A DNA stretch of 63,646 nt from Aurantibacter aestuarii. GTDB lineage: Bacteria; Bacteroidota; Bacteroidia; Flavobacteriales; Flavobacteriaceae. This document shows positions 1-8,898 of the stretch, piece by piece; within the stretch, counting starts at the first letter, position 1, and each line of letters begins with the position of its first letter. The notes beneath the pieces were generated by a model, which saw nothing but the letters and a program-made list of their open reading frames with translations, searched no databases and was not told the origin of the DNA. The translations under genes and the position numbers were made by a program. Location: positions 5,001 through 68,646 of the forward strand of contig NZ_PXOQ01000008.1 of the NCBI RefSeq assembly GCF_003008425.1, written 5' to 3'.

Positions 1-16
1 TCAAACTCTTCATCGT
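1..16 (-). rRNA. rrs: 16S rRNA, 5' end only (rest lies left of the window)
   Basis: Read on the minus strand, the first bases end in GATGAAGAGTTTGA, which is the start of bacterial 16S rRNA: the universal 27F site is AGAGTTTGATCCTGGCTCAG and E. coli 16S begins AAATTGAAGAGTTTGA. Only about 16 nt lie inside the window, so the mature 5' end near base 16 is placed by analogy. The reading is supported by the leader and the three tandem strong promoters directly upstream and by the lack of any protein gene in the first 770 bases. Confidence 0.85.
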
Positions 17-171
17 TAAATTTTAAATATTATTTAAACGATTATAAATTTGTAACTCATAATGATTTATTCTCTTAATTCTAAAATATTGTTTCCAATA
101 TTTTAACGCTGTCAATTCAATATGTCTATGAACTTTTTTCTTCTCTTAAATAGTTGCTTATCTAAGCGGCT
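17..171 (-). other. pre-16S rRNA leader with boxA-like motif and GAAA hairpin
   Basis: This is the transcribed leader of the rRNA operon. It holds a perfect 10-bp inverted repeat at 82-91 / 96-105; on the RNA the loop is GAAA, a GNRA tetraloop. At about 118-136 (minus strand) lies AAGTTCATAGACATATTG, which resembles the boxA antitermination element of bacterial rrn leaders. No ORF is supported here. The hairpin is directly visible; the boxA reading is by resemblance. Confidence 0.6.
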
Positions 172-202
172 GCAAATATACACCCTATTTTGAAACTGCA
201 AA
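172..202 (-). promoter_or_regulatory. rRNA operon promoter P1 (proximal)
   Basis: On the minus strand there is a TTTG -33 box (199-202), an 18-bp spacer and TATATTTGC (172-180), a full match to the Bacteroidota consensus TTTG-N(17-23)-TAnnTTTG. The upstream side is packed with A-tracts like an UP element. Confidence 0.75.
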
Positions 203-298
203 ACTTTTTTTAAAGTTTTTTTATTTTTTTTCAAAACTAAATAATCAATAAATCTAAATGAACTTTTCGTCTAAAAAACTTACTCGTTTTTAAGGAGT

Positions 299-329
299 GC
301 AAACATACAACTCTTTTTGTAATTCCAAA
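299..329 (-). promoter_or_regulatory. rRNA operon promoter P2
   Basis: On the minus strand there is TTTG (326-329), again an 18-bp spacer, and TATGTTTGC (299-307). It repeats the layout of P1 about 127 bp away, including the A-rich upstream tract. Confidence 0.72.
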
Positions 330-419
330 ACATTTTTTTAAAAAATATTTCTTTTATTACTTCTTAATTACTCTGCAAATTTCTGAACGTTTCTCAACAC
401 GACTAGTGTGTTTCGGGGT

Positions 420-451
420 GCAAATATAAATCCCTTTTTTAATCTGACAAT
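420..451 (-). promoter_or_regulatory. rRNA operon promoter P3 (distal)
   Basis: On the minus strand TATATTTGC (420-428) is preceded at 19 bp by the weaker -33 match ATTG (448-451). It is the third copy of the same layout, about 121 bp from P2. The -7 box is identical to that of P1. Confidence 0.62.
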
Positions 452-738
452 ACTTTTTTTTACCTTTTTTTATTTTATTTTTTCCAACCCTTTTAATTAC
501 CAAATTATCAGAGCTTTATACCAGAAACTTTTTTTTTATTTTTTTCTTCTTTACTTCTCTATTATAAAAAGAAATCCCAAACCAAGCCAAATCGAACCGT
601 GAAATCCCTATATGGATACCCTGGTGCACTGAAATAATCTCGCCCCGTAAAACTCGAATTTAAATGCTCTGCTTTTATAATCGGTAATTTCTACCCTCAT
701 TATATATATAAAGTATTGCACGACTATATTCAACATAG

Positions 739-747
739 TATATTTGC
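739..747 (+). promoter_or_regulatory. thrS promoter -7 box
   Basis: TATATTTGC fits the TAnnTTTGC -7 consensus and lies 23 bp before the thrS ATG. An ATTG near 715 is a possible -33 element. Between the rrn promoters and this box (about 452-738) I see only AT-rich sequence with no convincing gene. Confidence 0.6.
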
Positions 748-770
748 ATTAAAATTATCACCTATATATA

Positions 771-2705
771 ATGATTAAAATTACATTACCAGATGGCTCG
801 ATTAAAGAGTTTGAAAAAAACTCTACTCCTATAGACGTTGCTAAAAGTATTAGTGAAGGTTTAGCGAGAAATATTATTTCAGCAAAGTTTAATGATACCG
901 TAGTTGAAACCACTACCCCATTAACAACCGATGGGTTATTAACGCTTTATAGCTGGAATGATACTGAGGGAAAAAAAGCCTTCTGGCATTCTTCTGCTCA
1001 CGTACTAGCACAAGCTATTGAGGAATTATATAAAGGAGTCAAACTGACTATAGGTCCGGCTATTGAAAATGGATTCTATTATGACGTAGATTTTGGTGAC
1101 CATGTAGTTTCTGATAAAGATTTCAAAACTATAGAAAACAAAATGATTGAAATTGCTCGTGGAAAACATGAGTTTAGTATGAGAGAAGCTTCAAAAGCTG
1201 AAGCACTTCAACTCTATAAAGATAATCCTTACAAGACTGAATTAATTGAAAATCTTGAAGATGGTACAATTACATTTTGCGACCATTCCACATTTACTGA
1301 CTTATGTAGAGGAGGACATATCCCAAACACAGGGATTATAAAAGCCGTAAAAATTTTATCTGTTGCAGGAGCTTATTGGAGAGGTGATGAAAAGAACAAA
1401 CAATTAACTCGAGTGTATGGAATTAGCTTCCCAAAACAAAAAGAACTTACAGAATACCTGGAACTATTAGAAGAAGCGAAAAGAAGAGATCACAGAAAAT
1501 TAGGAAAAGAACTTCAACTTTTCACTTTTTCACAAAAAGTAGGACAAGGTTTACCTTTATGGTTGCCTAAAGGAGCTGCTTTAAGAGAACGTTTAGAAAA
1601 CTTTCTAAAGAAAGCGCAGAAGAAGGCTGGATACGAAATGGTTGTTACCCCACATATTGGACAAAAAGAACTTTATGTTACTTCTGGACACTATGCTAAG
1701 TATGGCGAAGATAGTTTTCAACCAATTACTACTCCAAAAGCAGATGAAGAGTTTTTGTTAAAACCTATGAACTGCCCACACCATTGCGAAATATATAATA
1801 ATCAACAATGGTCTTATAAAGATTTACCTAAGCGTTTTGCTGAATTTGGAACGGTGTATCGATATGAACAAAGTGGAGAATTACACGGTTTAACCCGAGT
1901 TAGAGGGTTTACCCAAGATGATGCTCATATATTTTGTACTCCAGAACAACTAGATAGTGAGTTTAAAAATGTAATTGATCTTGTCCTATATGTATTTGGA
2001 TCTTTAGGCTTTGAAAACTTTACAGCACAAGTATCTATTAGAGACCCTAAAACTCCTAAGAAATATATTGGAGAGGTTGCCAACTGGGAAAAAGCAGAAC
2101 AAGCGATAATTAATGCAGCTAAAGACAAAGGATTAAATTTTGTAATTGAAGAAGGTGAAGCTGCTTTTTACGGACCGAAACTTGACTTTATGGTTAAAGA
2201 TGCCTTAGGAAGACAGTGGCAACTTGGAACTATACAAGTAGATTACAACCTGCCAGAGCGTTTTGAATTAACTTACAAAGGAAGTGACAATGAAACTCAC
2301 CGACCTGTGATGATTCATAGAGCTCCGTTTGGCAGTATGGAACGTTTTATAGCTATTTTATTAGAGCATACCGCTGGTAATTTCCCACTTTGGTTAATGC
2401 CAACTCAAGTTTCTGTGTTAACTTTAAGCGAAAAATATGAGAATTACGGTCAAAAAGTTTTAGATTTGCTTGAAAATCACGAAATTCGCGCCGTAATTGA
2501 TAACAGAAGCGAGACGATTGGTAAGAAAATTCGCGAAGCAGAAATGAATAAAGTGCCCTACATGGTCATTTTAGGAGAAAGTGAAGAAAACGAAGGAACC
2601 ATTTCGGTTAGAAAACACGGCGGAGAGGATTTAGGCACGATTAGTGTAGATAAATTCTCAGAATTAATTACTGCCGAGATAAATAAAACATTGAAGCAAT
2701 TTTAA
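771..2705 (+). CDS. thrS: threonine--tRNA ligase
   Basis: Charges tRNA-Thr with threonine in the cytoplasm. The 644 residues match the usual length. In order: TGS domain (about 1-60), the second additional (editing) domain with HSSAH (H73, H77) and the C179/H183 pair in LCRGGH, the class II catalytic core with MNCPHH (zinc Cys), motif 2 in [15 protein letters not shown], motif 3 in [11 protein letters not shown], and the C-terminal anticodon-binding domain from about 540. It is the first gene of thrS-infC-rpmI-rplT, the standard translation cluster, with a -7 box just upstream. No key residue is missing. Confidence 0.98.
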   Translation: MIKITLPDGSIKEFEKNSTPIDVAKSISEGLARNIISAKFNDTVVETTTPLTTDGLLTLYSWNDTEGKKAFWHSSAHVLAQAIEELYKGVKLTIGPAIENGFYYDVDFGDHVVSDKDFKTIENKMIEIARGKHEFSMREASKAEALQLYKDNPYKTELIENLEDGTITFCDHSTFTDLCRGGHIPNTGIIKAVKILSVAGAYWRGDEKNKQLTRVYGISFPKQKELTEYLELLEEAKRRDHRKLGKELQLFTFSQKVGQGLPLWLPKGAALRERLENFLKKAQKKAGYEMVVTPHIGQKELYVTSGHYAKYGEDSFQPITTPKADEEFLLKPMNCPHHCEIYNNQQWSYKDLPKRFAEFGTVYRYEQSGELHGLTRVRGFTQDDAHIFCTPEQLDSEFKNVIDLVLYVFGSLGFENFTAQVSIRDPKTPKKYIGEVANWEKAEQAIINAAKDKGLNFVIEEGEAAFYGPKLDFMVKDALGRQWQLGTIQVDYNLPERFELTYKGSDNETHRPVMIHRAPFGSMERFIAILLEHTAGNFPLWLMPTQVSVLTLSEKYENYGQKVLDLLENHEIRAVIDNRSETIGKKIREAEMNKVPYMVILGESEENEGTISVRKHGGEDLGTISVDKFSELITAEINKTLKQF

Positions 2706-2733
2706 AATAAAGTTTAATTTAAATTATAAAGTC

Positions 2734-3285
2734 ATAGCAATTAGAAGAAGAAATTCAAGAGGCCCATTAAGAGTTGTAAAAGAAGATCAACACAAAATTA
2801 ATAGAAATATTAGATCTGAAAAAGTACGATTAGTTGGCGACAATGTAGAGATTGGTGTTTACGACACAAGAGATGCATTAAAAATAGCGCAAGAACAGGA
2901 ACTTGATCTTGTAGAAATTTCACCTAAAGCAGATCCTCCTGTTTGTAAAGTCATGGACTATAAAAAGTTCCTTTATGAGCAAAAGAAGCGTGATAAAGCG
3001 ATAAAAGCTAAAGCAAGTAAAGTTGTGGTTAAAGAAATTAGATTTGGACCACAAACGGATGATCATGACTATGAGTTTAAAAAGAAACATGCCGAAAAAT
3101 TCTTAAAAGAAGGTGCCAAATTAAAAGCATTTGTATTCTTTAAAGGACGATCTATCGTTTTTAAAGAACAAGGACAAATCCTTTTATTACGTTTAGCACA
3201 AGATTTAGAAGAGTTTGGTAAGGTTGAACAAATGCCTAAATTAGAAGGTAAGCGTATGACCATGTTTTTAGCTCCAAAAAAATAA
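2734..3285 (+). CDS. infC: translation initiation factor IF-3 (non-AUG start)
   Basis: IF-3 binds the 30S subunit and polices start-codon choice. From the first ATG in frame (2953) only the C-terminal domain is read (110 aa). Open frame continues upstream and encodes the conserved N-terminal domain ([14 protein letters not shown]..., ...[17 protein letters not shown], ...[18 protein letters not shown]). No ATG, GTG or TTG occurs in frame in this part. The best start is ATA at 2734 (183 aa; second residue Ala as in relatives); ATT at 2740 is the alternative. E. coli infC uses AUU so that IF-3 can repress itself, so the odd start fits the family. It lies 28 bp after thrS. Confidence 0.9.
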   Translation: MAIRRRNSRGPLRVVKEDQHKINRNIRSEKVRLVGDNVEIGVYDTRDALKIAQEQELDLVEISPKADPPVCKVMDYKKFLYEQKKRDKAIKAKASKVVVKEIRFGPQTDDHDYEFKKKHAEKFLKEGAKLKAFVFFKGRSIVFKEQGQILLLRLAQDLEEFGKVEQMPKLEGKRMTMFLAPKK

Positions 3286-3290
3286 ATTAC

Positions 3291-3337
3291 AGTTACATTA
3301 GTAACTAAATCATATTACGCTGAAAAAATTTCAGTGT
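3291..3337 (+). promoter_or_regulatory. two hairpins in the infC-rpmI spacer
   Basis: A perfect 6-bp hairpin (3291-3296 / 3301-3306) is followed by a 9-bp hairpin with one G-T pair (3317-3325 / 3329-3337). No T-tract follows, so it is not a simple terminator. L20 binding to leader RNA controls this operon in other bacteria; that role is only inferred here. Confidence 0.35.
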
Positions 3338-3377
3338 TACCTTATTATAAGTGAAATAATAAAACCTAGGAAACAAG

Positions 3378-3575
3378 ATGCCTAAAATGAAAACAAAATC
3401 TAGTGCTAAAAAGCGTTTCAAGCTTACTGGTACTGGTAAAATTAAAAGAAAGCACGCGTTTAAAAGCCACATCTTAACAAAGAAGTCTAAAAAACGTAAG
3501 CTAGCTCTAACGCATGATGGATTAGTTCATAAAGCGGACGAGAATAACATTAAAATTCAATTACGTTTAAAGTAA
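3378..3575 (+). CDS. rpmI: 50S ribosomal protein L35
   Basis: A 65-residue, very basic protein starting [15 protein letters not shown], the hallmark of L35, a small component of the large ribosomal subunit. Length is normal. It sits between infC and rplT as in most bacteria. The 92-bp spacer before it contains two hairpins and the 109-bp spacer after it a further weak inverted pair (TTAGGCA near 3618 and TGCCTA near 3658), possible leader structures for L20 control. Confidence 0.97.
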   Translation: MPKMKTKSSAKKRFKLTGTGKIKRKHAFKSHILTKKSKKRKLALTHDGLVHKADENNIKIQLRLK

Positions 3576-3684
3576 TTAAATTTTAATCGGTTAAATTAAT
3601 ATTTATAAACCCTGGAGTTAGGCATTCTTAATTGAATATAAAATATCACCTAGTGATTGCCTACTACAAAAAAACAATTAAACT

Positions 3685-4029
3685 ATGCCTAGATCAGTAA
3701 ATTCTGTAGCCAAAAGAGCCAGAAGAAAAAAGGTGCTTAAACAAGCAAAAGGTTACTTCGGACGTCGTAAAAACGTTTGGACAGTAGCAAAAAATGCGGT
3801 TGACAAAGCTATGCAATATGCATACAGAGACCGTAGAAACAAGAAAAGAACTTTCCGTGCATTATGGATTACGCGTATTAACGCAGGTGCAAGATTACAT
3901 GGAATGTCTTATTCAAAATTTATGGGGAAACTTAAAGCTAATAATATCGAATTAAACCGTAAGGTTTTAGCAGATTTAGCGATGAATAACCCAGAAGCTT
4001 TTGAAGCAATTGTAAACAAAGTAAAATAA
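3685..4029 (+). CDS. rplT: 50S ribosomal protein L20
   Basis: 114 residues starting [28 protein letters not shown], the typical L20 N-terminal tail, followed by the globular part with [14 protein letters not shown]20 is needed early in large-subunit assembly and in other phyla represses its own operon. It is the last gene of the cluster; a strong terminator follows at 4068. Confidence 0.98.
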   Translation: MPRSVNSVAKRARRKKVLKQAKGYFGRRKNVWTVAKNAVDKAMQYAYRDRRNKKRTFRALWITRINAGARLHGMSYSKFMGKLKANNIELNRKVLADLAMNNPEAFEAIVNKVK

Positions 4030-4067
4030 GGCTTTTGCCTAATTAATAACTTTTTCACTTATAATTT

Positions 4068-4103
4068 AAAATCCGATTCTTACGAATCGGATTTTTTTAT
4101 TTT
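4068..4103 (+). terminator. terminator after rplT
   Basis: A 12-bp stem (AAAATCCGATTC / GAATCGGATTTT) with a 4-nt loop is followed by a T-rich run. It closes the thrS-rplT operon. Confidence 0.85.
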
Positions 4104-4132
4104 TAAAGCATTAATCCTTAATATATAGCCAC

Positions 4133-4161
4133 AAAAAAAGCCCTAATAAAGTATTAGGACT
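4133..4161 (-). terminator. terminator after the 820-residue LamG protein
   Basis: On the minus strand AGTCCTAAT pairs with ATTAGGGCT (one G-T pair) and is followed by seven T. It lies about 25 bp beyond the stop codon at 4186. Confidence 0.8.
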
Positions 4162-4185
4162 CTTTTTAAAATTTATTAATCTAAA

Positions 4186-6648
4186 CTATTTCTTAATGAC
4201 TCTCTTAACTATTTCAATTGAGTTCGTACGTATTTTAACAATATAAACTCCGGTTGCTAAGTTTCCAAGATTCATTTCTGAATGAGTTTCATTAAAACTC
4301 TTAGACATTAGAACTCTTCCATTTATATCTATTATATCTACATTGCACTTAGACCTTTTTGCGTTTGAAATTTTTAAAATATCAGCTGTAGGGTTTGGAT
4401 AAAGTTTGAAATTTTCCTCTATAACAGTATAGTCGTTTACAGATAGCGTTGTACATTGATTTCCCGTCATAACAACACTTCCAGATTTCCAGTTTGAAGT
4501 TGCATTATTAAGTGAAAAGTTTGACAATGTCCCATTATTTGCACTGTTTGAAATATCAGGTAATGTTGTGACAGACATATTGTTAGCGCTGTCAAACCCT
4601 TGATTAAACTGATAATAACGTAACAGTCCATTTTGTGTACTTACGTTTGGTAATTCACAATTCATATTATTTTGTATTTCTGCTACAGGCAATGCTCTAT
4701 TCCAAACTCTAAGCTCATCAATATCTCCTAAGAAAACTTCTGTTGAATAACCTGAAGCTCCAATTGCATACGTTTGAGATGAATTAATTAATGAGTAACT
4801 TAAAGGTACGTTAGTACTAGCAACTTCCACTCCATCTAAATATAGTTTTAAAGTAGAATCGTTATAAACCATTGCTACATGATACCATGTATTTACAGAT
4901 AGAGTGTTAGACCCAGAATTAGCTACATAAGTACCAAATCCCATAAAACCTTCTAAGGTATTATTATTAACTCTTAAATTAAGTTGTGTATTAGGTCCTC
5001 CATCATGATTATTAAAAATAGTTTTTAAACCTGTAGTATTTGGAATATTAATATACGCTTCAACCGTAAAGAAGTTTCCTCCATTAAATGTAGTTGCTAA
5101 TGTATTTCCAATATTAACTCTATCATCTGTTCCATCAAAATTTAAATGAGTAGCGGTTGCATTAACATTAACTACCATCTCTACTCTATCACTTTCACAA
5201 CCATTTGCATTAACGCTAGAAACCCAATATGACGTACTACCTGAACTTGCAGTACTTGGTGTTGGTGCAGTTGAAGATCCTGTTCCTCCTGTTGCAGAAG
5301 TATACCATAATAAACCTGTACCATTTGCTCCGACAGTTGCTGTTAAAGGTGTTGCAGTATCTCCTTCATTATAAGTTACAGGAGAAGTTACACTAGGAAT
5401 TGAAGGCACTATAGAGCCAGTTGTTACTACAGAACCTGACAACCAGTTTGAACTTGCTCCATTTAAGGTAAAATTAGTTAAATTACCGTCATAGCCATTA
5501 GAAGTATTATCTATTAAAGTAGTTACACCACTGTTATCTGCTTGACTTATTCCTTGATTGAAGTTATAATACGCTAATAAACCAGATTCATTTCCTTGAA
5601 GTTCACAGTCTTTAGAACCATTAATTTGCTCAATAGCCCTAGTAATATCCCAAATACGAAGATCATCGATATCTCCATCAAATTTTTCATTAGCTCCGGA
5701 AAATGCATTATATCCTATTGCAAATTCATTAGGTGATGCAGGAAAAGCGCCTGAATGAGTTGTTGAAGCTACTAAAGCTCCATCTAAATAAATTCTCATT
5801 GTGGTACCATCCCATGTACCTGCAACGTGTTGCCAAGTATTTAGTAACACACTTCCTGGTGCTGTCTGAACGTTTGTAAAACCAGATCCATTATCTACCC
5901 AAAACGCATAAGCACCAGCATCTCTTCTTAATAACATTTGCATAGTTCCATTAGAAGTAGGATTAGAATAGTTACCTACAATAACCCCTAACTCTGATGT
6001 GGTTTCAGATCTCACCCAAGCTTCTAAAGTAACTTCAGTTCTTCCAGTAAAATATGTAGTTAAAGAATTCCCTAAATCTACAGAATCATTTATTCCGTCA
6101 AAATTTAAATGTGTTGCAGGGGTTGGGGTAGCAACAAAAGTTTTAAACCATAAATCGTAACTATTTGCTAAAGCAGTATTACCATTGGCAAAAAAGAAAT
6201 CTCCGCTATATCCAGGATTAGCTCCTTGGATGCCAACCGTTCCGTCTATACCCCTAAAATCTATAGTATATTGATTTCCTGATGTAATAGGGATTGCACT
6301 TGAAAGTGTAATGACTTGCTCAATATAGCTCGTAGGAACACTAGTTATATTAATTACTGTTGTATTTAATACGGTACCTCCATAACCGCTACCTTCAAAA
6401 ATTCTAAGCTGAAAATCACCTGGTATAAAAGTGGTAGATGGTGCAGCAGTACTATTTATTAATCTTAAATTAACTTGGCTTAAATTTCCATTTAGTCCAG
6501 CTGTAAATGATTGACCTACATTTTGAGTAGAACTTACAGAAAAAATTCCGCCACCCATACTAGCCGGTGCATAAGATTGATCTAAAGTTTGAGAATAGCT
6601 ACTCAAGTGAAAAAGAGTACATAATAAAAAGTAAAGTTTTAGTTTCAT
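4186..6648 (-). CDS. secreted double-LamG protein with T9SS type A sorting domain
   Basis: 820 residues. An N-terminal signal peptide (MKLKLYFLLCTLFHLSSYSQ) leads into about 150 residues I cannot assign but which look like a beta-sandwich. Then come a LamG/concanavalin-like domain (about 180-400, ATHLNFDGINDSVDLGN), an Ig-like segment (about 415-495, GLLWYTSATGGTGSS), a second LamG domain (about 500-725), and a C-terminal T9SS type A tail (LYPNPTADILKIS ... GVYIVKI...KRVIKK). Such proteins cross the outer membrane through T9SS and are released or anchored on the surface; LamG folds often bind carbohydrate, but the ligand is not deducible. It lies downstream of a NarL-type two-component operon but has its own -7 box, shared in sequence with the 1497-residue paralogue. 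Confidence 0.88.
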   Translation of the reverse strand: MKLKLYFLLCTLFHLSSYSQTLDQSYAPASMGGGIFSVSSTQNVGQSFTAGLNGNLSQVNLRLINSTAAPSTTFIPGDFQLRIFEGSGYGGTVLNTTVINITSVPTSYIEQVITLSSAIPITSGNQYTIDFRGIDGTVGIQGANPGYSGDFFFANGNTALANSYDLWFKTFVATPTPATHLNFDGINDSVDLGNSLTTYFTGRTEVTLEAWVRSETTSELGVIVGNYSNPTSNGTMQMLLRRDAGAYAFWVDNGSGFTNVQTAPGSVLLNTWQHVAGTWDGTTMRIYLDGALVASTTHSGAFPASPNEFAIGYNAFSGANEKFDGDIDDLRIWDITRAIEQINGSKDCELQGNESGLLAYYNFNQGISQADNSGVTTLIDNTSNGYDGNLTNFTLNGASSNWLSGSVVTTGSIVPSIPSVTSPVTYNEGDTATPLTATVGANGTGLLWYTSATGGTGSSTAPTPSTASSGSTSYWVSSVNANGCESDRVEMVVNVNATATHLNFDGTDDRVNIGNTLATTFNGGNFFTVEAYINIPNTTGLKTIFNNHDGGPNTQLNLRVNNNTLEGFMGFGTYVANSGSNTLSVNTWYHVAMVYNDSTLKLYLDGVEVASTNVPLSYSLINSSQTYAIGASGYSTEVFLGDIDELRVWNRALPVAEIQNNMNCELPNVSTQNGLLRYYQFNQGFDSANNMSVTTLPDISNSANNGTLSNFSLNNATSNWKSGSVVMTGNQCTTLSVNDYTVIEENFKLYPNPTADILKISNAKRSKCNVDIIDINGRVLMSKSFNETHSEMNLGNLATGVYIVKIRTNSIEIVKRVIKK

Positions 6649-6665
6649 AATAATATAGATTAGTT

Positions 6666-6679
6666 ATGAAACAAACTTA
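6666..6679 (-). promoter_or_regulatory. putative promoter of the 820-residue LamG gene
   Basis: TAAGTTTGTTTCAT on the minus strand contains TAAGTTTG, a TAnnTTTG -7 match, ending 24 bp before the ATG. The extension TTTGTTTCAT recurs at the promoter of the other LamG gene (15572-15585). I see no good -33 box. Confidence 0.45.
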
Positions 6680-6733
6680 TGAGTCTAATTTAAATTATAT
6701 ATGCGCAAATCAACCTGAAATTAGAGTAGTATT

Positions 6734-7387
6734 TTAAAATTCAGGTAGAAACAGGTTGTTTTTCATTGCAAATACAACAAGTCCTACTAAATTTTTTGAT
6801 TCTGTTTTAAGTAACAAATTATTTCTATGTCCGTCTACTGTTCTTGGGCTAATATGTAGTAGTTCTCCAATTTCTACAGCACTTTTTTGACTACAAATTA
6901 ATTTAAGTACTTCTATTTCTCTTGGAGTTAATTGTTCTTTAAATAAAATACTTGTAGAGGATTTTTGTTTTTTGTATAATAGATTTAATATGTCATTATC
7001 ATAATAAAAACCATTTGTTATGACTAAATTTAATGTTTTAAAAAGTTGATCTGGCGTTACACTCTTGGGTAAATAGCCTGCTGCACCAACACCAAGCATA
7101 TTTGTTACAAATATATTAGATACATAATTGGACAGAGCAATAATTTTTAAATCTGGAAATTGTTCTATGACTTGTTTTGTAGCTTCAACTCCGTTTAAAA
7201 CAGGCATCCTTATATCCATTAAAACTATATCTGGTAATGTTTTAGCTTTAAGTATATATTCTAAAAAAGTATTTCCATTGTTAAATTCTTTTACTACTCT
7301 GTACTTTTTTTCTTGAGAAAGTATAGCTTTAATACCTTCTCGTATTAAAATTTCATCCTCTACTATATAAATATCTATCAAATTCAA
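6734..7387 (-). CDS. NarL/LuxR-family response regulator
   Basis: 217 residues. An N-terminal receiver domain has the acidic pair E10/D11, phospho-acceptor D58 in LMDIRMP and the conserved Lys in LPKS. A C-terminal LuxR-type helix-turn-helix follows (LTPREIEVLKLICSQKSAVEIGELLHISPRTVDGHR). It should be phosphorylated by the kinase whose gene overlaps its start by 4 bp and then bind DNA. The adjacent secreted LamG gene is a natural candidate target; that is inference from position. Confidence 0.93.
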   Translation of the reverse strand: MNLIDIYIVEDEILIREGIKAILSQEKKYRVVKEFNNGNTFLEYILKAKTLPDIVLMDIRMPVLNGVEATKQVIEQFPDLKIIALSNYVSNIFVTNMLGVGAAGYLPKSVTPDQLFKTLNLVITNGFYYDNDILNLLYKKQKSSTSILFKEQLTPREIEVLKLICSQKSAVEIGELLHISPRTVDGHRNNLLLKTESKNLVGLVVFAMKNNLFLPEF

Positions 7388-8163
7388 TTAAAATTAAATT
7401 TTATTTCAAACCCTTTTCCAATAAATGTATTTAAAACAAAACTCCCATTCATATCATCAATTCTGTTTTTAATATTCGAAAAACCTAATCCTGTATTTAA
7501 ATCTAATTTAGTAGCATCAAATCCAATCCCATCATCTCTATAAGTACAATAATTTAAATCATCAAAAAAAATATCAATATGTTTTGCTTCTCCATGTTTT
7601 ACTGAATTATTAATTAATTCCTGTAAAATTCTAAAAATATGCATATTCTTTTGTTTGTTTAATAGCTGGAAATTACAATTATTGTTAATCCTAATTTGTA
7701 GTTGTCCACTTGAATTATACATATCTACTAATTCTTCTAAAGCTTGTTCTAAACCAAATTTCTCTAAAACTGGGGGAAATAAATTATGTGCAATCTTTCT
7801 AGAAGAATCAATTGTACTTTTTGTAATTTCTATAACTTTTTTAATAGTTACTGCTTTTTTATTTATTGATGTTTTATCAGATTCTAACAAATATGAATTT
7901 AATAAAATTGCGGTTAAGTTTGAGCTTATGTCATCATGCAAATCTTGAGCAATTCGTTTTCTTTCATCTTCTTGTGCAAGTATTGTTTTTTGTAAAATTT
8001 CTTTCTGAAATTTTAATTCTAAATCTTTTTTCTCAATCTCCTTATCATATACTTTTTTTCTAGATTTTACAATAAATACCACTATGATAATGCTTATAAA
8101 AAAAAGAAAAATTACAAGTACTGTAATGAGCAATAAAAATTGATTTTTAATTATTATTTGCAT
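7384..8163 (-). CDS. sensor histidine kinase, NarX/HisKA_3 type
   Basis: 259 residues with a single N-terminal membrane segment (about 9-31), a short coiled linker, a HisKA_3 dimerisation domain with H76 in IAQDLHDDISSNL, and an HATPase_c domain (ELINNSVKHG; GIGFD; GLGFSNIKNR). It has almost no extracytoplasmic part, so the signal is probably sensed through the membrane or through the membrane protein encoded upstream, whose gene overlaps it by 17 bp. The downstream response regulator overlaps by 4 bp, giving a tight three-gene operon. Confidence 0.92.
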   Translation of the reverse strand: MQIIIKNQFLLLITVLVIFLFFISIIIVVFIVKSRKKVYDKEIEKKDLELKFQKEILQKTILAQEDERKRIAQDLHDDISSNLTAILLNSYLLESDKTSINKKAVTIKKVIEITKSTIDSSRKIAHNLFPPVLEKFGLEQALEELVDMYNSSGQLQIRINNNCNFQLLNKQKNMHIFRILQELINNSVKHGEAKHIDIFFDDLNYCTYRDDGIGFDATKLDLNTGLGFSNIKNRIDDMNGSFVLNTFIGKGFEIKFNFN

Positions 8164-8806
8164 TTACTTGACGTATATATCTCCATTCCTTAAATATTAA
8201 AATTTGATAGACTATAAAGAATAAGGAATTAAAAACCCAAATGTCTATATATGGGTTTTCGTAAAAAACCAACTCAATATTTCCCGTTAAAAATATTAAG
8301 CTACTCGAAAGCATATATGTAGACAAACCTATTGTAAAATAAAAGTATTTTTTATTTTCACCCAAATTGTTATAGATATGTATAAGCGTGTAGCCTATAA
8401 TTGCAAATGAAATATATGATATTTCAAATAAATTGAACTCCCAAAACAATTGTGGTCTTAAAAAATATAATAAACCGTTAATTATTATATAAATAACATA
8501 AGCTACAATTACCATTTTTTTTATGCCGTTCTGATTAAATAATTTATAAAAGAAAGCACTTAATAATAAAAACTGTATGTTAAAAGCAAAATGGGAAACA
8601 AATATATTTGAAGCGGGTTTTAGAAACCCTAATATATTACATATAAATTCTATTATAAAATAGGATATTAAAAACACAACTAGTAAGTTGAAAGTAATAT
8701 TAGTAGCAATATTTTTTTTTAAGTATACAAATAACAGCGTATTTATTAACAACAAAAATAAACCCAAAACGCTTATTAAAAACCCAATTAAAAAAGGATT
8801 ATCCAT
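8147..8806 (-). CDS. polytopic membrane protein, probable sensory partner of the kinase
   Basis: Hydrophobic protein with about seven predicted membrane helices and no recognised domain. The frame is open to 8857, but the ATG at 8806 (MDNPFLIGFLISV...) puts the first helix near the N-terminus and is the start chosen here (219 aa); the longer version adds 17 residues. It overlaps the histidine kinase gene by 17 bp, so the two are translationally coupled. Because the kinase has only one membrane segment and no sensor domain, this protein may supply the input module. The function is inferred from position only. Confidence 0.7.
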   Translation of the reverse strand: MDNPFLIGFLISVLGLFLLLINTLLFVYLKKNIATNITFNLLVVFLISYFIIEFICNILGFLKPASNIFVSHFAFNIQFLLLSAFFYKLFNQNGIKKMVIVAYVIYIIINGLLYFLRPQLFWEFNLFEISYISFAIIGYTLIHIYNNLGENKKYFYFTIGLSTYMLSSSLIFLTGNIELVFYENPYIDIWVFNSLFFIVYQILIFKEWRYIRQVNANNN

Positions 8807-8898
8807 ATTAATTGTAAAAAAATTAAACATTTTAAATATACATATTATCTTGTACAATTTTAAAAAAACAACTTTTTATAAATCTATTTAAAAACTTT

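Noticed and set aside
408-602. 64-residue ORF in the rrn upstream region
   Set aside because: Composed almost entirely of Phe, Leu and Ile from poly-T tracts that form the promoter A-tracts of the opposite strand; no start signal or homology.
2953-3285. infC starting at the ATG 2953
   Set aside because: This would remove the conserved N-terminal domain that is encoded in frame directly upstream.
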